Source: an uncultured Bacteroidales bacterium | GTDB taxonomy: Bacteria > Bacteroidota > Bacteroidia > Bacteroidales > UBA932 | NCBI GenBank assembly: GCA_937901105.1 | Contig: CALCHD010000074.1 | Coordinates: 1-13,708, forward strand | Direction: 5' to 3' | DNA length: 13,708 nt | Shown here: one piece after another, positions 7,083-13,708 of the stretch | How the letters are laid out: every line of letters begins with the position of its first letter | Numbering within the stretch: position 1 is the stretch's first letter | The notes under the pieces: generated by a model | What the model saw: only the letters and a program-made list of their open reading frames with translations | Database searches by the model: none | Told to the model about the DNA's origin: nothing | Translations under genes and position numbers: made by a program

Positions 7083-8087
7083 TTAGTCGTTAAGAGAGAA
7101 TCTCTTGAATGCAACAACTTTAACATCTTTGTCAACTGAAGCCAAGAAATCTTTAACAGACTGCTTGCCGTCACCCATCTGGTAAGCCTGCTCAAGAAGA
7201 GTGTTCTCTTTGAAGAACTTGCCAAGTCTACCTTTAGCGATGTTCTGGATTTTAGCCTCCTCAGCGCCAAGGCCAGCAGTTTTCTCTGCAGAAACTGTAG
7301 CTTTGATCTCGCGTGCTTTAGCTGCATCCTCCTCAGAGATCCAACCTTTAGCCATGTTTGACTCAATGTGGTCCTCGCTGTCTACGTGAGCTGGGTTGAT
7401 GCCTGCTTTCTTAAGAGCAGCCTCAACTGCTTTAAGAACGATCTCCTCTTTAGTTTTCTCAACTGCTACTGTAAGCTCGTTGTTGATAACCTCTTGAGGA
7501 ACAGACTCAGCGTCTAGAGCAACTGGGTTCATTGAAGCAACCTGCATAGCAAGACCTTTACCTACCTCTGCAGGAACCTCTTTGTTGAAACCAACGATAG
7601 CTGCAAGCTTGCCGTTGATAACGTGCATGTAAGAAGCGATGAAAGGAGCCTCAATGCTAGCGTAGAAAGGAATAGCGTGTTTCTCACCGCTCTTACCTGT
7701 CTGCTGAGTGATAGCGTCCTCTACAGTCTGGCCGTTGTATGAACAAGCCATCAAGCCTGCAAGGTCAGCTGGGAAGTTAGCAAGAGCAGCGTTAGCGATG
7801 CCGTTAGCCAACTCCTGGAACTCAGCGTTCTTAGCAACGAAGTCAGTCTCGCAACCAAGTGCTGTAATGATAGCTTTGGTATTGTCAGCGTTTACAAGAG
7901 CTACAACTTTACCCTCTGTAGTCTCTCTGTCTGAACGTTTTGCTGCAACTAGCTTACCTTTCTCGCGGATGATCTCCTGAGCTCTGTTGAAATCGCCTTC
8001 TGCCTCAACTAGAGCTTTTTTACAGTCCATCATACCTGCGCCGGTCATCTGGCGTAGTTTTGCAACATCTGAAGCTTTAATTTCCAT
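7083..8087 (-). CDS. tsf: Translation elongation factor Ts
   Basis: Guanine-nucleotide exchange factor that recharges EF-Tu with GTP. The 334-residue product starts with the UBA-like domain (KLRQMTGAGMMDCKKAL, residues 10-26, then GDFNRAQEIIREKG) that docks on EF-Tu, followed by the signature TDFVAKN (81-87), which helps displace Mg2+ from EF-Tu. It is longer than the 283-residue E. coli protein; the extra length lies in the central and C-terminal part, as in other Bacteroidota. It is the last gene of rplM-rpsI-rpsB-tsf, 24 bases after rpsB, and ends at the bidirectional hairpin. The leader before the ATG is A/T-rich (TTTTAAATCC...), without a clear Shine-Dalgarno site. Its codon choice is strongly biased, as expected of a highly expressed gene. 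Confidence 0.96.
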   Translation of the reverse strand: MEIKASDVAKLRQMTGAGMMDCKKALVEAEGDFNRAQEIIREKGKLVAAKRSDRETTEGKVVALVNADNTKAIITALGCETDFVAKNAEFQELANGIANAALANFPADLAGLMACSYNGQTVEDAITQQTGKSGEKHAIPFYASIEAPFIASYMHVINGKLAAIVGFNKEVPAEVGKGLAMQVASMNPVALDAESVPQEVINNELTVAVEKTKEEIVLKAVEAALKKAGINPAHVDSEDHIESNMAKGWISEEDAAKAREIKATVSAEKTAGLGAEEAKIQNIAKGRLGKFFKENTLLEQAYQMGDGKQSVKDFLASVDKDVKVVAFKRFSLND

Positions 8088-8111
8088 AATAAAATTCGGA
8101 TTTAAAAATAA

Positions 8112-8909
8112 TTACTCAGCTTTCTCCTCTGCAGAAGCAGTGTTCTTGCGAGAACGTAGTTTTTTTACCGGTGCATCGCCCTCTTTCTCTGCAGATGCCT
8201 CTTTCTCTTTCTCCTTCTCAATCTTTCTCTCAGCAAGACCCTCAGCAACAGCGCCGCAAAGTGCATCCATTACTAGGCCAATTGATTTGGCAGCATCGTC
8301 ATTTGCAGGAATTACATAATCAATAGGGGTAGGATCGCAACAAGTATCAACCATAGCGATAACCGGAATGTTAAGGCGGTTAGCCTCTTTAACTGCGTTC
8401 ATCTCTTTCTGAACGTCAACTACAAATAGAGCTGAAGGCAAACGGTTAAGGTCTGCGATAGAACCAAGGTTCTTCTCCAATTTAGCTCTCTGACGGGTAA
8501 TCTGAAGTTTCTCTCTTTTAGCAAGAGTGTCAAATGTACCATCTGTAATCATTTTATCAATGGTGTTCATCTTCTTAACAGCCTTACGGATAGTAGGGAA
8601 GTTAGTAAGCATTCCACCTGGCCATCTCTCTGTAACATATGGCATGTTAACAGCAGAAGCCTTCTCGGCAACGATCTCTTTTGCCTGTTTTTTAGTAGCA
8701 ACAAAAAGAATCTTTCTGCCTGCGCGTGCAAGCTGTTTCATCATGTTTGCTGCCTCATCTATTTTGACAACGGTCTTGTGCAGGTCAATGATGTGAATAC
8801 CATTCTTCTCCATAAAAATGTATGGAGCCATTTTAGGATTCCATTTTCTTTTCAAGTGACCAAAATGCGAACCTGCATCAAGTAAGTCTTGGAAATTTGT
8901 TCTAGGCAT
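8112..8909 (-). CDS. rpsB: 30S ribosomal protein S2
   Basis: The 265-residue product begins MPRTNFQDLLDAGSHFGHL, contains KRKWNPKMAPYIF, the segment IIDLHKT, RWPGGMLTNF and VIPANDDAAKSIGLV, all landmarks of S2. S2 binds late to the 30S head/body junction and is needed for mRNA docking together with S1. The last 35 residues or so are a charged Lys/Glu-rich tail (KEKEKEASAEKEG and beyond), an extension common among Bacteroidota S2 proteins and probably disordered. The ATG follows an almost pure A tract (8910-8932 on the minus strand), which in Bacteroidota can stand in for a Shine-Dalgarno site. tsf follows after 24 bases. A 178-base structured spacer separates it from rpsI. Confidence 0.97.
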   Translation of the reverse strand: MPRTNFQDLLDAGSHFGHLKRKWNPKMAPYIFMEKNGIHIIDLHKTVVKIDEAANMMKQLARAGRKILFVATKKQAKEIVAEKASAVNMPYVTERWPGGMLTNFPTIRKAVKKMNTIDKMITDGTFDTLAKREKLQITRQRAKLEKNLGSIADLNRLPSALFVVDVQKEMNAVKEANRLNIPVIAMVDTCCDPTPIDYVIPANDDAAKSIGLVMDALCGAVAEGLAERKIEKEKEKEASAEKEGDAPVKKLRSRKNTASAEEKAE

Positions 8910-9087
8910 TTTTTTGTTTTTTTTCTTTTTTTATAAATCTCTTTATGTCAATTTGAGGTAGCGGACCTGCCGATCCTCAAATTTTCCGCAGCCGAACAAT
9001 TTTTTGGGTAGCTCCCAAACGGGATTGGCTCCCAAAAGGGAAGTCCCAATAATTTGAATTCGGACTGTGCAAATTGTAATAGCAATA
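8910..9087 (-). promoter_or_regulatory. Structured spacer before rpsB, possible S2 leader RNA
   Basis: The other junctions of this operon are 9-24 bases long; this one is 178. Read as minus-strand RNA it holds three consecutive small hairpins built from GGG/CCC tracts (9047-9038, 9033-9021 and 9019-9003, the last a 6-pair stem TTTGGG/CCCAAA around AGCTA), then a larger hairpin with a 7-pair stem TTTGAGG/CCTCAAA (8981-8975 with 8958-8952), then an A-rich tract into the rpsB start. There is no U tract after the hairpins, so they are not a plain terminator. No good -33/-7 promoter was found inside. S2 autoregulation through an upstream mRNA structure is known in E. coli; that this element does so is inference. 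No protein-coding frame is supported here. Confidence 0.45.
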
Positions 9088-9474
9088 CTAACGTTTGCTG
9101 AACTGGAAACGACGGCGAGCACCTGGCTGTCCTGGTTTCTTTCTCTCAACCTCTCTAGAGTCGCGAGTTAGGAATCCTGCAGCTTTAAGAGCTGGTCTGT
9201 ACTCAGCATTGATAGCGCAAAGTGCGCGAGCAATACCAAGACGTAGAGCCTCTGCCTGACCTTTGATTCCACCACCGTCTAGGTTAACTTTGATATCAAA
9301 GTCAGCCAAAGTGTTGGTAACCTCAAGAGGCTGTTTAACGATGAACTGTAGAGTCTCCTCTACGAAGTATGCGTTAAGCTCTTTGCCGTTGATAGTAATA
9401 TTACCTTTTCCTGTGTTCACATAAACGCGAGCAACTGCTGTTTTACGTCTTCCAAGGGCGTTGATTTGTTCCAT
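9088..9474 (-). CDS. rpsI: 30S ribosomal protein S9
   Basis: The 128-residue product begins MEQINALGRRKTAVARVY and ends KKPGQPGARRRFQFSKR, the diagnostic S9 tail whose final Lys-Arg reaches the P-site tRNA. Other family landmarks are GKGNITING, DIKVNLDGGGIKGQAEALRLG (a split of the conserved V.GGG..GQA.A...GI.RAL region) and RDSREVERKKPG. Length is normal for a bacterial S9. It starts 9 bases after the rplM stop, the classical rplM-rpsI pair, and is followed by the structured spacer before rpsB. No oddities. Confidence 0.97.
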   Translation of the reverse strand: MEQINALGRRKTAVARVYVNTGKGNITINGKELNAYFVEETLQFIVKQPLEVTNTLADFDIKVNLDGGGIKGQAEALRLGIARALCAINAEYRPALKAAGFLTRDSREVERKKPGQPGARRRFQFSKR

Positions 9475-9483
9475 GCTCTGTGT

Positions 9484-9936
9484 TTAAATTTCGTTAAAAG
9501 TAACTGTTTTTGGTTGTTGTGCCTGGTGAGGATGCTCAGCACCTGCATATACATGTAGGTTACGGAACAACTCTGCTCCAAGTTTGTTTTTAGGAAGCAT
9601 ACCTCTTACTGCCTCCTCAAGTACAGCGGTTGGTTTGCGTACTAGCAACTCCTTAGGGTTTGCAAAACGCTGTCCGCCGGGATACCCTGTATGTCTAACA
9701 TACACTTTGTCGGTCAACTTTTTACCAGTAAGGCGGATTTTCTCTGCGTTGATAACGATAACATTATCACCACAATCCACGTGTGGGGTGTAGTTGGCCT
9801 TGTGCTTGCCTCTAAGAACCAATGCGATTCTGCTGGCAAGTCTTCCTAATACTAGATCAGTTGCGTCAATCACCAACCACTCTTTGGTTGCGGTCTGTGC
9901 ATTTGCCGACACTGTCTTGTAGCTCTGATAGTCCAC
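9484..9936 (-). CDS. rplM: 50S ribosomal protein L13
   Basis: A 150-residue L13, an early 23S-binding assembly protein. Landmarks: TKEWLVIDATDLVLGRLAS near the N-terminus, LRGKHKANYTPHVDCGDNVIVINAEKI, KVYVRHTGYPGGQR, and AVRGMLPKNKLG followed by LHVYAGAEHPHQAQQP at the C-terminal end. The start is a GTG at 9936; no ATG alternative is near, and the resulting MDYQSYKT matches the usual Bacteroidota N-terminus MD..SYKT. First gene of rplM-rpsI-rpsB-tsf; the promoter at 10027-9997 gives a leader of about 53 bases that is A/T-rich and lacks a Shine-Dalgarno site. Confidence 0.97.
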   Translation of the reverse strand: MDYQSYKTVSANAQTATKEWLVIDATDLVLGRLASRIALVLRGKHKANYTPHVDCGDNVIVINAEKIRLTGKKLTDKVYVRHTGYPGGQRFANPKELLVRKPTAVLEEAVRGMLPKNKLGAELFRNLHVYAGAEHPHQAQQPKTVTFNEI

Positions 9937-9996
9937 TGTGTTGATTTTTAAGTTAATACTAATTTTTGTTGCGATTTTCCCCTATATAAGGGGGTG

Positions 9997-10027
9997 CAAA
10001 GGTAGTAAAAATTTTTAAAGTGCCAAA
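9997..10027 (-). promoter_or_regulatory. Promoter of the rplM-rpsI-rpsB-tsf operon
   Basis: On the minus strand TTTG (10027-10024), 19 bases, TACCTTTG (10004-9997): an exact match in both boxes and spacing to the Bacteroidota sigma-ABfr consensus TTTG-N19-TAnnTTTG. It lies about 55 bases before the rplM GTG. This is the clearest promoter in the window. Confidence 0.8.
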
Positions 10028-10054
10028 ATATGAGCGATTTAATATGGATTTTTG

Positions 10055-10062
10055 TATTTTTG
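10055..10062 (+). promoter_or_regulatory. Putative -7 box for the dihydrouridine synthase gene
   Basis: TATTTTTG matches TAnnTTTG exactly and lies 24 bases before the ATG at 10086, the usual distance for a short Bacteroidota leader. No clear -33 TTTG is found 19-21 bases upstream. The box lies downstream of the GTG at 10020, which argues against that GTG as the start codon. Confidence 0.5.
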
Positions 10063-10085
10063 CGCACTATTATATATCGTATAAA

Positions 10086-11087
10086 ATGAAGATCGGAGAT
10101 TTGGATTTGGGCGAGAAGCCCCTCTTTTTGGCACCTATGGAGGATGTGACAGATGCATCCTTCAGATATATATGCAAGGAATTCGGCGCAGATATGATGT
10201 ATACCGAGTTTGTCTCATCTGACGGACTCATAAGGGATGCAAAGAAATCTTTGGCCAAGCTTGTCACATTTGACTATGAGAAGCCTATAGGCATCCAGAT
10301 CTACGGCCATATACCTGAAGCAATGGTTGAGGCGGCCCAGATGGCGGAAAATGCCGCGCAGATTGCCGGAGGTGCCGGCCCTGATATCATTGACATCAAC
10401 TTCGGCTGCCCTGTAAGCAAGATTGCAGGAAGGGGAGCAGGAAGCGGCATGATGCGTTTTCCCGACAAAATGGTGGAGATTACCAAGTCTGTGGTGGAAG
10501 CGGTAAAGCTCCCTGTTACCGTAAAGACCCGCCTTGGCTGGGATGAGGATTCAAAGATAATTGTTGAGCTGGCAGAGAGGCTGCAGGATGTGGGAATAAA
10601 GGCCCTCACCATTCACGGCAGAACCCGTTGCCAGATGTATAAAGGTGAGGCAGACTGGACCCTGATTGGAAAGATAAAGGAGAATCCCCGTATGCATATA
10701 CCTATTATAGGCAATGGAGACATTACCGACGGTCCGGGTGCGGCAGCTGCATTTGAGAGATATGGTGTTGACGGTATAATGATAGGAAGGGCAACTTACG
10801 GACGCCCTTGGATCTTCAAGGAGGTGAAGCATTACCTCCAGCATGGCGAGCAGATGCCGCCCCTCACCGTTCTGGAAAAGGTGGCCCTTGCCAAAAAGCA
10901 TTTTGCAAAGTCAATCTCGGTTAAGGGAGACAGGGTAGGAGTGCTTGAGATGCGCCGCCATTTGAGCAACTACTTCAAGTGCCTTCCTGATTTCAAGGAG
11001 ACACGCCTGAAACTGGTTACAGAAAACGATCCTGCGGAGGTTGTAAAGCTTCTGGACTACGTAGCAGAGCGCTGGGGAGACCTATAG
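10086..11087 (+). CDS. dusB: tRNA-dihydrouridine synthase (DusB-like)
   Basis: Reduces specific uridines in tRNA to dihydrouridine with FMN and NADPH. The 333-residue product (from ATG 10086) starts with a TIM-barrel FMN-binding strand (LFLAPMEDVTDASFR), contains the DINFGCPVSKI motif with the catalytic Cys108, then KTRLGW, IHGRTRCQMYKGEADW, IGNGDIT and DGIMIGRATYGRPWIF (phosphate binding), followed by the helical C-terminal domain. The frame can be extended to a GTG at 10020, adding 22 residues (starting PKYERFNMDF), but that extension is not family-like and spans a -7 promoter box, so the ATG is preferred. Family is certain; assignment to the DusB branch rather than another Dus is less so. 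The stop overlaps the end of the convergent lpxK by 6 bases. Confidence 0.93.
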   Translation: MKIGDLDLGEKPLFLAPMEDVTDASFRYICKEFGADMMYTEFVSSDGLIRDAKKSLAKLVTFDYEKPIGIQIYGHIPEAMVEAAQMAENAAQIAGGAGPDIIDINFGCPVSKIAGRGAGSGMMRFPDKMVEITKSVVEAVKLPVTVKTRLGWDEDSKIIVELAERLQDVGIKALTIHGRTRCQMYKGEADWTLIGKIKENPRMHIPIIGNGDITDGPGAAAAFERYGVDGIMIGRATYGRPWIFKEVKHYLQHGEQMPPLTVLEKVALAKKHFAKSISVKGDRVGVLEMRRHLSNYFKCLPDFKETRLKLVTENDPAEVVKLLDYVAERWGDL

Positions 11088-12161
11088 TTCCAGCAGATTG
11101 CTGCAGTGTGGGATTACCTGTACCTCTATCGGGATAAAGAACAGCCTTTTCTTCAAATCTTCAGACAAGTGTGGGTTGCTGATGAGTCTCTTGCTGTCCT
11201 TCTCTGTGGTGAATACTGCAGAGGTGGGGTATTGTGCTGCCCAGCTGTTGATCTCCTTTATTTCCCTTTTGCTGAAGCTGCAATGGTCGGGGAACTTGAT
11301 TGAGTCAAGTACCTTGTGCTTTCCAAGTATGTGGTTGCGGAACTCTTTGTCTGAAGCAATTCCTGTAAAGAATATTGCGCTGGAAGAGTGCAGGTATCTC
11401 AAATCACCATCTGGGGATACCGGAAGGGGCTCTCCGTAGAATATGCTTGAGAAAAGGAGCTTCTGGCTGCTGTGCAGCTGGAGCTTTTCCCTCCACTCCT
11501 TCTCAATGGGGGCAACCTGCTGCGCCGCCAGTTCCTGGTCTACGAATCCGTCATGCTCTCCAAATACAGGCGACTTGGTTACAATTACGGTGTCTGCCCT
11601 CCTGATCTGTTCTGGAAGGTCTCTCAAGCGTCCTATTGGGAGAAGGTTGTCATTGAATATGGGCCTGTGCCAGTTTATAAGCACTATTGAGTGCGACGGC
11701 TTTACCCTGCGGTGCTGGAATGCATCGTCGAGAATAATAAGTTCTGGGCGGAAAGGCCCATTTTCTCCTGCGGCAGGTTCCGGCAAGGCAAGGAGGTTTT
11801 CAATTCCCTTGCAGCGGTCTTCGCATACCGCCACCGTAATGTGCGGGAACTTGTGCTTTATCTGGAGCGGCTCGTCGCCAATTTCTGCATATGTGTCGCC
11901 AGGGGCTGCAATCCTGAATCCTTTGCTCTTTCTCCTGTATCCGCGTGAGAGTACGGCAATCCTGTACTTGCCTTGCAGCATCCTGATGATCATCTCTGTG
12001 TGGGGTGTCTTGCCGGTGCCCCCTACGGTGATGTTCCCAATGCAGATTACCGGAACAGGGAAGGAGAAGCTCTTCTTTATCCCTTTGTCATACAGGAAAT
12101 GCCTTGCCTTGAGGGCAAGCCAGTAAGGGAACAGAAGTATTTTGCTTTTCAAAGGTAACAT
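11082..12161 (-). CDS. lpxK: Tetraacyldisaccharide 4'-kinase (lipid A synthesis)
   Basis: Phosphorylates the 4' position of the lipid A disaccharide precursor at the inner face of the cytoplasmic membrane, giving lipid IV-A. The 359-residue product has a short hydrophobic/amphipathic N-terminus (ILLFPYWLALKARHFLYDKG) of the kind that anchors LpxK at the membrane, then the P-loop GNITVGGTGKTP (42-53), VLSRGYRRKSKGF, GDEPLQI, and LDDAFQHRRV (144-153) carrying the catalytic acidic residues. Length is normal for Bacteroidota. It shows that the organism makes lipid A. Two TACCTTTG sequences lie at 12174-12167 and 12157-12150, the second formed by codons 2-4; if the first is the promoter box the message would be nearly leaderless. 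It is divergent from the receptor fragment at 12235 and overlaps the dus gene end by 6 bases. Confidence 0.95.
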   Translation of the reverse strand: MLPLKSKILLFPYWLALKARHFLYDKGIKKSFSFPVPVICIGNITVGGTGKTPHTEMIIRMLQGKYRIAVLSRGYRRKSKGFRIAAPGDTYAEIGDEPLQIKHKFPHITVAVCEDRCKGIENLLALPEPAAGENGPFRPELIILDDAFQHRRVKPSHSIVLINWHRPIFNDNLLPIGRLRDLPEQIRRADTVIVTKSPVFGEHDGFVDQELAAQQVAPIEKEWREKLQLHSSQKLLFSSIFYGEPLPVSPDGDLRYLHSSSAIFFTGIASDKEFRNHILGKHKVLDSIKFPDHCSFSKREIKEINSWAAQYPTSAVFTTEKDSKRLISNPHLSEDLKKRLFFIPIEVQVIPHCSNLLEL

Positions 12162-12166
12162 ATCTG

Positions 12167-12200
12167 CAAAGGTAGCATTTCTAAACCAAAGTAGTCCAAT
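12167..12200 (-). promoter_or_regulatory. Putative promoter of lpxK
   Basis: TACCTTTG on the minus strand (12174-12167) matches the -7 consensus exactly. The best -33 candidate is ATTG (12200-12197) with a 22-base spacer, slightly long. The box ends only 5 bases before the lpxK ATG, so the transcript would have almost no leader. Confidence 0.4.
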
Positions 12201-12234
12201 TTTGTTAGTATCCTGATATTAAAAAGGACTTCTT

Positions 12235-12774
12235 ATGAAAAGTTTCAAATCTAGAATGCTTCACGGGGGTGCGTTAGTGCTGCTGCTCCTGTGTGTCCCG
12301 CTGCTGGGATATCCGGCTGGAATCTGCGGGGAAGGAATTACTGTAAAAGGAAAGGTGACAGATATGGCGGGAGAGCCCCTGGCGGGAGTCTCCGTTGTTG
12401 TTGTGGGGATGCAGGGGAGGATTGCCATAACCGACATAGACGGACAGTATATGATTGAGGCCCCGGAGGACGGGGTGCTGGAGTTTTCACTGGTGGGGAT
12501 GCAGCCGGTTAAGGTGGAGATAAACGGAAAGGGTGTGGTGGATGCCGTCTTGCGCGATGAGAACATACAGCTTGATGAGGTGGTAGTAGTGGGATTCGGC
12601 TCCCAGAGGAAGGAGAACCTTACCGGAGCGGTGGCTACGGTGAATGTGGCAAGGACAATGGACGGCAAGCCTTTTACAGATCCTGCCAAGGGACTGCAGG
12701 GTGTGGTTCCAGGCCTTACCATAACATTCTCCAACGGAGCAATCAACAAGGCTCCGGCAATCAACATCAGACGT
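12235..12774 (+). pseudogene. SusC/RagA-type TonB-dependent receptor, N-terminal fragment (broken)
   Basis: The start resembles a SusC-family receptor: signal peptide with hydrophobic core ALVLLLLCVPLLGYPAG (13-29), carboxypeptidase-like regulatory domain about 36-112 (VKGKVTDMAGEPLAGVSV, DIDGQYMIEAP), TonB-box region LDEVVVVGFGSQRKENLTG (113-131), and the first part of the plug (GLQGVVPGLTITFSNG, then INIRR). SusC proteins read IN-IRG-GIGS at this point, but here homology stops after Arg179 (base 12771) and the frame continues through 31 unrelated residues to a stop at 12865-12867. A normal SusC has about 1000 residues, so more than 80% is missing. Either the gene is truncated or the assembly joins two sources here. 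Its codons (AGA/AGG for Arg, no TCG for Ser) match the left part of the window, not glyS on the right. Divergent from lpxK. Confidence 0.8.
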
Positions 12775-12935
12775 ATCATAGGCATATTTTGTTTTTGCGA
12801 TTCTTTGCCCTTGGCAGGCAAGGATTGTGCCAACATGGCCCGATTGCCGCCTCATGGGTTAATTTAGAATCTCTCCCGAGGTCGAACCGTAAAAATAATT
12901 TTGAATCAAATAATTCCTCATTCCTAATTATTTTG
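12775..12935. other. Unassigned spacer across the break point
   Basis: Between the last receptor-like codon and the glyS -7 box I recognise no gene. The receptor frame runs on to 12867 as non-homologous residues. One inverted repeat (12803-12809 with 12817-12823, loop CTTGGCA, one G-T pair) is visible without a T tract. The stretch 12890-12935 is A/T-rich, like a Bacteroidota promoter region. No tRNA, insertion-sequence end or target-site duplication was seen by eye. Confidence 0.4.
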
Positions 12936-12943
12936 TATCTTTG
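12936..12943 (+). promoter_or_regulatory. Putative -7 box of glyS
   Basis: TATCTTTG matches TAnnTTTG exactly and lies 49 bases before the glyS ATG. No TTTG is present 19-21 bases upstream; the -33 position reads about AATTC. The leader of about 43 bases is A-rich (AACAAAACAAAGACAACAAAAATTAA), as is common in Bacteroidota. Confidence 0.5.
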
Positions 12944-12992
12944 CGGGTTGTAACCGAACGAACAAAACAAAGACAACAAAAATTAACGATAT

Positions 12993-13708
12993 ATGACACA
13001 GGAAGAACTCTTTAAGAAGTTGGTCGCTCACTGCAAGGAGTATGGATTCGTATTCCCCTCGAGCGAGATTTACGATGGCCTGGGTGCCGTTTACGATTAC
13101 GGACAGAATGGTGTGGAGCTCAAGAACAACATCAAACGCTATTGGTGGGATTCGATGGTGAAGCTCCATGAGAATATCGTGGGTATTGATGCCGCGATCT
13201 TCATGCACCCCAAGACTTGGGAGGCTTCGGGCCATGTGGGTGCCTTCAACGATCCCCTGATCGACAACCGCGACTCGAAGAAGCGTTACCGCGCCGATGT
13301 GCTCGTGGAGGATTGGATGGCCAAGCAGGACGAGAAGATGCAGAAGGAGGTCGACAAGGCCCGCAAGCGTTTTGGCGAGGCCTTCAACGAGGAGCAGTTC
13401 CGTTCGACTTCGCCCCGCGTGCTGGAGATTGCCCAGAAGAAGCAGGTTGTATTGGATCGTTTCACGAAGGCGCTGAACGAGAATGACCTGGAGGAACTCA
13501 AGCAGATCATCCTCGACTGCGAGATCGTCTGCCCCATCTCGGGTACGCGCAACTGGACCGATGTGCGCCAGTTCAACCTCATGTTCTCGACCCAGATGGG
13601 TTCGACGGCCGAGGGTGCCAACACCATCTACCTGCGCCCCGAGACGGCACAGGGTATCTTCGTGAACTTCCTCAATGTGCAGAAGACCGGCCGTATGAAG
13701 CTTCCGTT
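12993..13708 (+). CDS. glyS: Glycyl-tRNA synthetase, N-terminal part (3' end outside window)
   Basis: Single-chain (eukaryote/archaeal-like, alpha-2) class II glycyl-tRNA synthetase, charging tRNA-Gly. From the ATG at 12993 the frame stays open for 238 codons to the window edge. Landmarks: FVFPSSEIYDGLGAVYDYG (catalytic-core start), GVELKNNIKRYWWDSMV, IVGIDAAIFMHPKTWEASGH, FNDPLIDNR, then an insertion rich in charged residues (about 95-155), CPISGTRNWTDVRQFNLMF and YLRPETAQGIFVNF (the motif 2 approach). Length and order are normal as far as seen. Codon use stands out: I count 9 TCG among 10 Ser codons and 13 CGC/CGT with no AGA/AGG among 13 Arg codons, unlike every gene to the left. This resembles higher-GC relatives such as Alistipes (inference). 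No Shine-Dalgarno site; the leader is A-rich. Confidence 0.95.
   Translation, partial: MTQEELFKKLVAHCKEYGFVFPSSEIYDGLGAVYDYGQNGVELKNNIKRYWWDSMVKLHENIVGIDAAIFMHPKTWEASGHVGAFNDPLIDNRDSKKRYRADVLVEDWMAKQDEKMQKEVDKARKRFGEAFNEEQFRSTSPRVLEIAQKKQVVLDRFTKALNENDLEELKQIILDCEIVCPISGTRNWTDVRQFNLMFSTQMGSTAEGANTIYLRPETAQGIFVNFLNVQKTGRMKLP

Noticed and set aside
10020..10085. GTG-started extension of the dihydrouridine synthase
   Set aside because: The 22 extra residues do not resemble the family and the extension contains a -7 promoter box 24 bases before the ATG at 10086.
1..12774. The receptor C-terminal part (1-1782) and N-terminal part (12235-12774) as two halves of one split gene
   Set aside because: Together they would still lack a large part of the plug and first barrel strands, and they lie 10 kb apart with nine intact genes between; nothing shows an inversion or insertion linking them.
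12803..12823. Inverted repeat as a transposon end or terminator
   Set aside because: Only 7 pairs with one G-T, no T tract, no second copy in the window and no transposase nearby.
12776..12979. Minus-strand 67-codon frame across the break point
   Set aside because: It overlaps the glyS promoter region, shows no recognisable motif, and its composition does not suggest a protein.
13286..13627. Minus-strand 113-codon frame opposite glyS
   Set aside because: A shadow of the high third-position G/C in glyS; the plus-strand frame has full glycyl-tRNA synthetase motifs.

Overview
The window looks like chromosomal DNA of a Bacteroidales (Bacteroidota) bacterium, possibly joined near its right end to DNA of a second, related source. 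The evidence for Bacteroidales is: SusC/TonB-dependent receptor genes at both sides; several promoters of the Bacteroidota form TTTG-N19-TAnnTTTG; A-rich leaders in place of strong Shine-Dalgarno sites; a DAHP synthase with a C-terminal chorismate mutase, as described in Porphyromonas gingivalis; the order rplM-rpsI-rpsB-tsf; and lpxK, which implies a lipid A outer membrane.

Layout. (1) 1-1782, plus strand: the C-terminal beta-barrel of a TonB-dependent receptor whose start lies outside the window. (2) 1786-5850, minus strand: a tight aromatic-amino-acid operon, aroB, then a fused aroD-aroA gene, then aroC. (3) 5971-7026, plus strand, divergent from aroB: a DAHP synthase-chorismate mutase fusion, followed by a strong hairpin that can terminate transcription from both sides. 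(4) 7083-9936, minus strand: the translation operon rplM-rpsI-rpsB-tsf, with a textbook promoter before rplM and a structured 178-base spacer before rpsB. (5) 10086-11087, plus: a tRNA-dihydrouridine synthase, whose 3' end overlaps the convergent lpxK (11082-12161, minus). (6) 12235-about 12772, plus: the N-terminal end of a SusC-type receptor, broken off abruptly inside the plug domain. (7) 12993-13708, plus: the start of a glycyl-tRNA synthetase gene, running off the window, with codon use quite unlike the rest.

How the genes work together. Regions 2 and 3 encode the entry step of the shikimate pathway (DAHP synthase), DHQ synthase, DHQ dehydratase, EPSP synthase and chorismate synthase, plus the first committed step to Phe/Tyr (chorismate mutase). 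That is five of the seven shikimate steps in four polypeptides; shikimate dehydrogenase and shikimate kinase are not here. Both transcription units start from a shared 120-base AT-rich spacer. Region 4 makes ribosomal proteins L13, S9, S2 and elongation factor Ts.

Most of the window is housekeeping DNA. I see no CRISPR array, transposase, phage gene, tRNA or rRNA. The parts worth a second look are the type I DHQ dehydratase-EPSP synthase fusion, the unusual chorismate synthase and EPSP synthase motifs beside it, the possible rpsB leader RNA, and the break near 12772, which may be an assembly chimera.
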